From positions 8,291 to 13,372 of the forward strand of contig NYZY01000054.1 of assembly GCA_002687335.1 (NCBI GenBank): a stretch of 5,082 nt of DNA, in the 5' to 3' direction. Source of the stretch: Chloroflexota bacterium. Its GTDB lineage: Bacteria; Chloroflexota; Dehalococcoidia; UBA1151; UBA1328. The position numbers and the translations under genes are program-made. Below the pieces are notes generated by a model, which was not told the DNA's origin, did no database searches, and saw only the letters and a list, made by a program, of their open reading frames with translations. Below are positions 1 to 5,082 of the stretch, one piece after another. Each line of letters opens with the position of its first letter. Positions within the stretch are counted from its first letter, which is position 1.

Positions 1-3000
1 TTTTCTTCTATTTCCCGCTTGTGGGTTCTTTCGCGATACCCCACAAACACATAAATGCTCAAACCTAATAAAACCACATAAGACGTATAGGCCCACCAGG
101 TTGCCCAGGGTGGTGGAAACACTGTAATCTCAACAGATGTTCCTTCTTTATTCCACACGCCATCATTATTGGAGCCTTTTACGCGAAAGATATAGTCTCC
201 CGATGGCAAGTTTGTGTAACTAACAAAACGACGGTTCCCCGCATCCACCCAATCGGGGTCGTAGCCGTCCATTTTATAAGCGTAGCGGTTTTTTTCCGTT
301 CGGGTAAAGTTTAGTCCTGTAAAGTCAAAAGAAACACCGCGGTCTCTGTAGGTGATACTGACCCTGTCTGGACTTGTTGTATTGAGTCCCAGTATTTCCG
401 GAACTCCATCTTTTTTCACGGATGTGATGGCAAGAGGGGGTGGGGTGGGGTTTTTGTTTATTTTTTCGGGTTTAAAATAGGTTGCTCCGTTACCGCCGCC
501 AAAATACACGGTTCCGTCTGATGCAAGAAGGGCCGCATCAGTAAGAAACTCATTGCTCTGGAGCCCATCTTGGGCATAATAACTTTCAAATGTTTCTTTG
601 ATGGGATTAAACCGACACATGCCGCCCTTGGTGCTAATCCAGAAATACCCTTCGTCATCTTCAATAATACCCGTCACCACACTATTGGGAAGACCGCCTT
701 CGCTTTTATAGTACCTTTTAAATTTTTCTGTTTTTTGATTGAATTTGCACATGCCGCCACCCCAGGTTCCAACCCAAAGTGTGCCGCGGCTGTCTACGAG
801 CATATTTACAATCATTGCATTGCTAAGTGATTCAGGATCCTTTGGGTCGTTGGAAAAATATTTTGTTTCTCCAGATTCAACATTAACCCTAAACAAGCCG
901 GCGCCACCTATCCAAAGTGTTCCTTTTTTATCATCTTTAATTGTTCTTACGGCGTATCCAAACAGCCTGGTGGTGACGTGTTTTATTTTTTTCAGTAGTT
1001 CTTTATCTTTATAAGAAATTTTATCCAAGTTCGTTTCATTGGAAATAAATATTTTAGTTTCCGGTATTATACCCGCAAGGCGGCCGTTTCCGGCTGCCAC
1101 CCAAACAATCCCTCGGCTGTCTTTAAATATCTCCTGAACAAAGTTCATGTTTTTTGGAAAGGTGCTTGCTTTTTTTGGATCGTGATTGAATTTTTCACTT
1201 TCACCTGTTTCTACATTGTGGATTAAAAGGACAGCACCAATGCCTTGTTCGGATGTTCCAATATAAACCTTATCCCCATCCACCAATAGACCGTTTATTC
1301 CTTCACCTGCCCGATGTCCAACGACTTTATTTATATTTGTCAGCGTTCCTGTTTTGGGCTCAAGTTTTTCTATAGAACCCATTGTCCCAATCCACACATC
1401 GCCATTTTTTGTTTCTACAAATTCAACCACATTAGGGTCTGAAAGGGCGTTTTTTGTATTAGCCGCATGGCGGATATGCCCAAATTTTTCAAAATAGGGA
1501 TCGTATATACTGATCCCCTTTGTGTTTGTTCCCACCCACATGGCGCCGGCATTGTCTTTTAACAAGTCGTTAACACCGTCTGCTGTTAGCGACTTTTGGT
1601 CATCTTTGTTGTTTTTAATATAAGAAACATCGCCTGTTTTTATATTGACCCGGGCGATCCCACCCGTGTTTTTCGAGACCCATATTTCATTTTCATTTAA
1701 AAACTCTAGGTGGTTGGGGTTGTTGTTTTCTATCTCTTTAGAACCGCTTTGGTCTGTGGTAAAATATTTGAATTTTCCCGTCATGGTGTTGAAGCGGTGA
1801 AGCCCCCTTGGAGATGTCATCCATAAATAATCATCATTGTGTGGGTCTCTAATTAGTTTCCGTAAAAAACTTGATTCGGGGTTCTCCTTTGAGCTCGAAT
1901 GGTTCGCTTTATAAACCTCAATAATGCCGGAATCAGGATGAAACATCGCTAGGCCCGTTCCCCCCATAGTGACCCAAAGGGTTCCGTCTTTGTTTGTTTC
2001 AAAATCGCTTACCCATGTTGTAAAGTCTTTATCGTTTATTGATTTTGAAAAATCTGTGGGCTGAGTTTCCTGAGAAATATCATATATGTTGATACCCCAA
2101 AGGCGCGGGTTGTCTGGCGGCCTCATAGACCAACGACCAAAGCCGTGGATTGCGTCTGATACATACCTGAGTGTGTAGGTACCTGGGGATAGTTCTATCT
2201 CATTTGCTTTTATTCGCTGTGTGTAGCCTCCCCCGGCGTGGGCTGCGGTTTTGTCTCCCTTCTTCCACAAAGACCACACTGTTTCACTTTTTTCATTTAT
2301 GAGCCAACCAAAATCATAGGGGTTGCCCATACCGCTTAGAGTGTTGTATTCCATTTCTCCAGCACTGACTATCAACACCTTTTTTGATGTTGAAAGTGTA
2401 AATGTGTGTGTTGAGTCCACAGCATTTCCTGGTGTTTTAATGCTGGAGACTAGGGCTCCGCTTTTTTCCAAAACATCCACTTTATTATAAAAACCCTGAG
2501 TGTAGGCGGAGTCTTTGGCGTAAAAATATTTTCTCTCGTTTGTTTTTATGTTTATGCGGGTTAAAGAGCCGTCCAGACACCAAATGTGCCCCGTCTTGTC
2601 TTCACTTATTTTTTCCAAATTACCCCCTAGTTGTGTATCTTGTATTTGGTAAATAGGATATTTGGTAAATTGTGATGTCTCTGGATTGAGGCGGTTGATC
2701 TTTCCGTCTTTGGTGCTGGCCCAAATATTGCCCTTTTTGTCTTCATAAATTGCACTACCTTGGCCTTGGCTGATGGATGTGGTATCGTCGTACAGGTGTT
2801 GATATTGCTTAATGGTATAACCATCATATTTATCCAATCCGTTATCGGTGGTAATCCAAATAAACCCATTGCTGTCCTGGAATATGTCATAGACCGAGCT
2901 TTCCGAAAGGCCGTCTTTTTCCACGGTAATGTGGCGGAAATTAATATTTTCCTTTTCCGCTATGAGTAGAGAAACGCAAAATATAGTCAATAATAGTTTT

Positions 3001-3005
3001 TTCAT
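1..3005 (-). CDS. Two-propeller/Y_Y_Y membrane sensor protein, output domain beyond window edge
   Basis: The frame is open from ATG at 3003-3005 to the left edge: 1001 residues with no stop. The start is firm, because the preceding codon is an in-frame TAA and a signal peptide follows at once (residues 1-16, KK then a hydrophobic core, likely cleaved after LLIA). I count 14 propeller blades near residues 37, 85, 130, 332, 383, 432, 478, 526, 570, 622, 685, 732, 776 and 822. Typical motifs are SNGFIWITTDNGLDKYDG and SRGTLWVGTWGGGM. Fourteen blades fit the two seven-bladed propellers known from Bacteroides hybrid two-component sensors. A non-propeller insert lies at about 183-310. A Pro-rich linker (NPTPPP) leads to a Y_Y_Y domain (885-962), then a membrane helix (about 970-990) and the charged start of a cytoplasmic helix (RERTHKREIEE). 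The protein should sit in the inner membrane with a large periplasmic sensor. The output may be a SpoIIE phosphatase, as in its upstream paralogue, but histidine kinase, cyclase or DNA-binding outputs remain possible. Confidence 0.9.
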   Translation of the reverse strand, partial: MKKLLLTIFCVSLLIAEKENINFRHITVEKDGLSESSVYDIFQDSNGFIWITTDNGLDKYDGYTIKQYQHLYDDTTSISQGQGSAIYEDKKGNIWASTKDGKINRLNPETSQFTKYPIYQIQDTQLGGNLEKISEDKTGHIWCLDGSLTRINIKTNERKYFYAKDSAYTQGFYNKVDVLEKSGALVSSIKTPGNAVDSTHTFTLSTSKKVLIVSAGEMEYNTLSGMGNPYDFGWLINEKSETVWSLWKKGDKTAAHAGGGYTQRIKANEIELSPGTYTLRYVSDAIHGFGRWSMRPPDNPRLWGINIYDISQETQPTDFSKSINDKDFTTWVSDFETNKDGTLWVTMGGTGLAMFHPDSGIIEVYKANHSSSKENPESSFLRKLIRDPHNDDYLWMTSPRGLHRFNTMTGKFKYFTTDQSGSKEIENNNPNHLEFLNENEIWVSKNTGGIARVNIKTGDVSYIKNNKDDQKSLTADGVNDLLKDNAGAMWVGTNTKGISIYDPYFEKFGHIRHAANTKNALSDPNVVEFVETKNGDVWIGTMGSIEKLEPKTGTLTNINKVVGHRAGEGINGLLVDGDKVYIGTSEQGIGAVLLIHNVETGESEKFNHDPKKASTFPKNMNFVQEIFKDSRGIVWVAAGNGRLAGIIPETKIFISNETNLDKISYKDKELLKKIKHVTTRLFGYAVRTIKDDKKGTLWIGGAGLFRVNVESGETKYFSNDPKDPESLSNAMIVNMLVDSRGTLWVGTWGGGMCKFNQKTEKFKRYYKSEGGLPNSVVTGIIEDDEGYFWISTKGGMCRFNPIKETFESYYAQDGLQSNEFLTDAALLASDGTVYFGGGNGATYFKPEKINKNPTPPPLAITSVKKDGVPEILGLNTTSPDRVSITYRDRGVSFDFTGLNFTRTEKNRYAYKMDGYDPDWVDAGNRRFVSYTNLPSGDYIFRVKGSNNDGVWNKEGTSVEITVFPPPWATWWAYTSYVVLLGLSIYVFVGYRERTHKREIEE
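36..362 (-). repeat. Paralogous Y_Y_Y-plus-membrane-helix block, copy in downstream gene
   Basis: This stretch codes for residues about 882-990 and is clearly homologous to 3781-4101 in the upstream gene. Both copies share SYTNLP and then GDY followed one residue later by the identical 13-residue run FRVKGSNNDGVWN. The similarity is visible in the DNA too, for example at 141-170 against 3881-3910. It is evidence for an old tandem duplication of a sensor gene, or a strongly conserved transduction module. It is not a mobile repeat. Confidence 0.8.
2076..2459 (-). other. Non-propeller beta-rich insert domain inside the first propeller
   Basis: Residues about 183-310 of the downstream sensor lack the blade pattern and read as a separate beta-sandwich-like domain. 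Markers in order are TFTLSTSKKVLIVSAGEM, YDFGWLIN, ETVWSLW, HAGGG, LSPGTYTLRYVSDAIHGFG and RPPDNPRLWGINIY. From memory, a similar order (YDYGWI, then VW, HAGGA, a LPAGxY strand with SD.SH, and W..PP..P..WGI) recurs in extracellular proteins of Bacteroidota and related phyla. I cannot attach a family name. The fold and a ligand-binding or protein-contact role are inferred. Boundaries are good to about ten residues. Confidence 0.6.
2958..3005 (-). other. Signal peptide of the downstream sensor
   Basis: The first 16 residues are MKKLLLTIFCVSLLIA, followed by EKEN. This is a short positive n-region, a hydrophobic core, and a plausible signal peptidase I site after Ala16. Cys10 sits inside the hydrophobic core after Ile-Phe, which does not fit a lipobox, so a lipoprotein is unlikely. 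It places the propellers and Y_Y_Y domain in the periplasm. Confidence 0.75.
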
Positions 3006-3018
3006 TTATGTTGCCTTA
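3006..3018 (-). promoter_or_regulatory. Ribosome binding site and 10-base intergenic junction
   Basis: Read on the minus strand, the stop of the phosphatase gene and the next start form TAAGGCAACATAAATG. The AAGG (3014-3017) is a weak Shine-Dalgarno sequence that overlaps the upstream stop codon and lies 8 bases before the ATG. The gap is too short for a separate promoter or terminator, so co-transcription and possibly translational coupling are likely. The in-frame TAA just before the ATG rules out any longer start for the downstream gene. Confidence 0.7.
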
Positions 3019-5082
3019 TTTTTTCTTGACCACCACAATGGTAATATCATCCTGGTTGCGTAATTCTCCAAGCCAGGCCGAGCCCAGATCCAGAAGGGCC
3101 TGCTTTTGATCGTTGGCCCCTTGGTGGCCGTTTGCCTTCACGCAGTCCTGGACAGCCTGGTAGCCCAACATCTGTTCTGTTTGGTTAGTGGCTTCCGGTA
3201 GCCCATCTGAAATAAACACCAGCGAGTCGCCTTGTTTAAATTCAAAATCAACGAGGCTGAAAGTTTCTCCCTGGAAACTTCCTAGCGGTAGTCCTTCTAA
3301 AAGAATCTCGTCTACGTTGCCCGTATCCTTGTGGTAGTGATATGCCGGTGGCATGGCCGCCGATGTAAACTCAACCCTGCCTTCCCAAAAGCGGGCCACA
3401 TTTATCGCCATGCGATTCCAACCAAGATCAATGTTTTTAATAACCCTGTTGAGCCGCTTGGTAATGTCGTTGGGGGCAATAGAAGGTGGAATTCCATAAA
3501 GGCCAGCCTTAGTAATGCTTACCATCATGCCGGCTGTCATGCCGTGACCCGTAGCGTCTCCAACTACAACATAAAGACTCTCGCCGTTGTTTTGTGGAAA
3601 AAAATCATAATAATCACCACCAACTTCTGATGCCGTCTGGATGGTGGCAGCAATGTCTAGGTTTAGCATGTCCGGAGTTGTTTTGGGGAGCATGTCCAGC
3701 TGGAACTGGCGGGCTTCTTCCAGTTCTTCTTCCCGGTGCTGTTCTTCCATGGCGCGGGCCTGGAGCCGGCGCTGGCGCTTCACATAACCAAATATACCAA
3801 AGCCCGTTGTGGCAAAATACAGCATATAGGCCCAAACCGTTTCCCAGGGCGCTGGTAATATTTTTATTTTTAATGATGCTCCTTCTTCGTTCCACACGCC
3901 ATCGTTATTTGACCCCTTCACCCTAAAGGTATAGTCTCCTGGTGGTAGGTTGGTGTAGCTGGCGTAGCGGCGAGTACCGGAATAGGTCCAATATTCATCA
4001 TACCCTTCCATCATGTAGGCGTGTTCGTTCCGGGATGGATCACGATAGTCTATGGATGCAAAATTAAAAGACAGGTCTTTTTCATCGTAATACACGTTGT
4101 ACGTTTCTTCAGAGTTGTCCGACTTGTGAAGGGAAAAAATAGAGTCTGTTTTTGAAAAAGACCCTATAATAACCGTGGGCTTGTTGGGGTTGTCTTTTAG
4201 GGTGTTGGGGTTGAAATAATTAATACCAGACAGTCCACCAAAAAAGAGCGTACCGTCTTTCATTTGGGCGTTGGAAGATTGATTATACTCAAAGTTTTGG
4301 ATTCCATCTGCCATGCCAAATTGCCTGAAGCTTTCTTCGTCTGGGTTGAATTTTATAATACCAAAGTTTGATGACATCCACATGTGGCCGAAGTTGTCTT
4401 CATAAATACTGTAAATATATGAATTGGGCAACCCTTCTCTTAGGCCGTAATGTTTAAAATTGCCAGTATTTATATTATATCGCGTGATGCCTTCACCGTA
4501 GGTGGTGATCCAAAAAGCGCCGTCGCTTGCCTCATAAAGACTAGTTATAGACCCGTCAAATCCCGGTATTTTTTTAAGAGCTGTTTCGTGATCATACAAA
4601 GTATCAACCTTAAATGATGTGTTGGACACCTTAAGAAGCTGGTCCTTAACTCCCAGTTCTCTGTCCCAAGATTTATAAAACAGAAAAAATTTGCCATCTT
4701 TGCTTTGTGTGTTTCCTTGAATATTAATCACGCCTTTCATGCTTTTGTGTTTTTTGGCGACATCTGTCCAAACTATGCTGTCTTCCAGAACCGACACCCA
4801 CCAGCTTTTTTTGTTCGAAAAAACCCAAAAACGGTTTTTGCTATCTAACATAAACTGCCTTATTTGTCCGGTTTCTTTAAAAGACGCGTTAGAAACGTCC
4901 CATGCGCTTTTAAAGTTTTGTTTGTTTTTATCAGAGACGAAAAGGTCGTAGTTGGTTCTTCCCCAAATTCGCCCACCTGCATCCTCTCGTATAAACCATA
5001 GTGATGTGCCTCTACCCTGGGTGGCGTTTTGAGGGGTGTGGTTTTGAACTTCTTTGGTTTTTATTTTAATATGTTCTACGCC
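3016..5082 (-). CDS. Propeller/Y_Y_Y membrane sensor with SpoIIE-type PP2C phosphatase output (5' end outside window)
   Basis: The frame is open from the right edge to a TAA at 3016-3018, giving 688 visible residues (numbered here from the edge). Residues about 30-295 hold roughly six propeller blades, with motifs such as DGAFWITTYGEGI and FGHMWMSSNFGIIKFNP. A Y_Y_Y beta-sandwich covers about 330-407 (SYTNLPPGDYTFRVKGSNN), a membrane helix about 414-434, and a charged coiled coil 435-467. The rest is a SpoIIE/RsbU PP2C domain: GGDYYDFF (Asp490), GDATGHG (Asp509), ISDGLPEATN (Asp626) and QDDITIVV (Asp678/679). These are the family's metal-binding aspartates, so it should be an active Mn/Mg-dependent Ser/Thr phosphatase. 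By analogy with RsbU its substrate would be a phosphorylated STAS anti-anti-sigma factor, but none is visible. The protein ends right after the phosphatase domain, with no fused anti-sigma kinase. The Met at 4851 is not the start, because propeller sequence continues upstream for 77 codons. By comparison with the neighbour, several hundred N-terminal residues, including the signal peptide, lie outside the window. Confidence 0.93.
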   Translation of the reverse strand, partial: GVEHIKIKTKEVQNHTPQNATQGRGTSLWFIREDAGGRIWGRTNYDLFVSDKNKQNFKSAWDVSNASFKETGQIRQFMLDSKNRFWVFSNKKSWWVSVLEDSIVWTDVAKKHKSMKGVINIQGNTQSKDGKFFLFYKSWDRELGVKDQLLKVSNTSFKVDTLYDHETALKKIPGFDGSITSLYEASDGAFWITTYGEGITRYNINTGNFKHYGLREGLPNSYIYSIYEDNFGHMWMSSNFGIIKFNPDEESFRQFGMADGIQNFEYNQSSNAQMKDGTLFFGGLSGINYFNPNTLKDNPNKPTVIIGSFSKTDSIFSLHKSDNSEETYNVYYDEKDLSFNFASIDYRDPSRNEHAYMMEGYDEYWTYSGTRRYASYTNLPPGDYTFRVKGSNNDGVWNEEGASLKIKILPAPWETVWAYMLYFATTGFGIFGYVKRQRRLQARAMEEQHREEELEEARQFQLDMLPKTTPDMLNLDIAATIQTASEVGGDYYDFFPQNNGESLYVVVGDATGHGMTAGMMVSITKAGLYGIPPSIAPNDITKRLNRVIKNIDLGWNRMAINVARFWEGRVEFTSAAMPPAYHYHKDTGNVDEILLEGLPLGSFQGETFSLVDFEFKQGDSLVFISDGLPEATNQTEQMLGYQAVQDCVKANGHQGANDQKQALLDLGSAWLGELRNQDDITIVVVKKK
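3019..3669 (-). other. SpoIIE/RsbU PP2C phosphatase domain
   Basis: This segment codes for the C-terminal catalytic domain of the upstream sensor. It begins just after the coiled coil and its QLDMLPKTTP segment, which is the usual RsbU-type entry (helix, then 'Q..MLP'). All four expected aspartate motifs are present in order: GGDYYD, GDATGHG, SDGLPEA and DDITIVV. Nothing in the core looks degraded, so catalytic competence is likely. Confidence 0.9.
3781..4101 (-). repeat. Paralogous Y_Y_Y-plus-membrane-helix block, copy in upstream gene
   Basis: This is the partner of the block at 36-362. It codes for the Y_Y_Y sandwich and the membrane helix (VWAYMLYFATTGFGIFGYV, 3781-3843) that link the periplasmic propeller to the cytoplasmic coiled coil and phosphatase. 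In the Y_Y_Y domains of hybrid sensors this part relays propeller movement to the membrane helix. Confidence 0.8.

Noticed and set aside
436..450. G-run cluster (ggggg, gggg, gggg separated by single t) as a G-quadruplex
   Set aside because: Only three runs are present rather than four. The cluster is explained by the Asn-Pro-Thr-Pro-Pro-Pro linker codons on the other strand.
458..1014. Short open frames at 458-664, 570-830 and 739-1014
   Set aside because: All lie within the downstream sensor's frame, where regular propeller repeats are encoded. None shows a recognisable motif.
2627..2969. Short open frames at 2627-2890 (minus) and 2760-2969 (plus)
   Set aside because: They overlap the first propeller blades of the downstream sensor, whose start, signal peptide and repeats are convincing. 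No independent coding evidence was seen.
2958..3005. Lipoprotein signal because of Cys10
   Set aside because: The residues before the cysteine are Thr-Ile-Phe, which do not fit a lipobox, and the cysteine sits mid-way in the hydrophobic core.
3594..3926. Open frames on the plus strand and in another minus frame over the coiled-coil/Y_Y_Y region
   Set aside because: They are shadows of a locally GC-rich, Arg/Ala/Glu-rich stretch of the phosphatase gene. Their products (Pro/Gly/Cys-rich) show no domain pattern, while the main frame has continuous family motifs.
3016..4851. Met at 4849-4851 as the true start of the phosphatase gene, since an AAGG lies 6 bases before it
   Set aside because: The same frame is open for 77 further codons to the window edge and codes for propeller-type sequence (REDAGGRIWGRTNYDLFVSD). 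The Met falls in the middle of a blade and no signal peptide follows it.

Overview
The window reads as almost wholly coding, all on the minus strand. It holds two large, tandem, paralogous membrane sensor genes, and both are cut by the window edges. The upstream gene enters from the right edge (5082) and stops at 3016. The downstream gene starts at 3005, only 10 bases later, and runs open off the left edge. The very short gap, shared strand and related architecture suggest one operon. No promoter, terminator, RNA gene, mobile element or CRISPR array was seen.

Upstream gene (3016-5082): 688 visible residues. In order these are about six blades of a ligand-sensor type beta-propeller, a Y_Y_Y (triple tyrosine) beta-sandwich, one membrane helix, a charged coiled coil, and a complete C-terminal SpoIIE/RsbU-type PP2C serine/threonine phosphatase domain with its metal-binding aspartates in place. 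Its N-terminus lies outside the window.

Downstream gene (1-3005): 1001 visible residues. In order these are a Sec signal peptide, 14 recognisable propeller blades (enough for two seven-bladed propellers), a non-propeller beta-rich insert of about 125 residues between blades 3 and 4, a Y_Y_Y domain closely matching the neighbour's, one membrane helix, and the start of a cytoplasmic helix. Its output domain lies beyond the left edge and cannot be named.

The propeller/Y_Y_Y/membrane-helix sensor half is that of Bacteroidota-type hybrid two-component sensors. In the upstream gene, however, the output is a phosphatase rather than a histidine kinase. The likely logic is that a periplasmic ligand or partner is sensed and the signal crosses the membrane. 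A PP2C phosphatase then acts on a cytoplasmic phosphoprotein, probably an anti-anti-sigma (STAS) factor in a partner-switching pathway. No such partner is in the window.

The organism is most likely a member of the Bacteroidota or a wider FCB-group relative (Ignavibacteria, Calditrichota or Marinimicrobia-like). This rests on the architecture, the moderately AT-rich composition and the weak Shine-Dalgarno sequence. It is inference, not identification.
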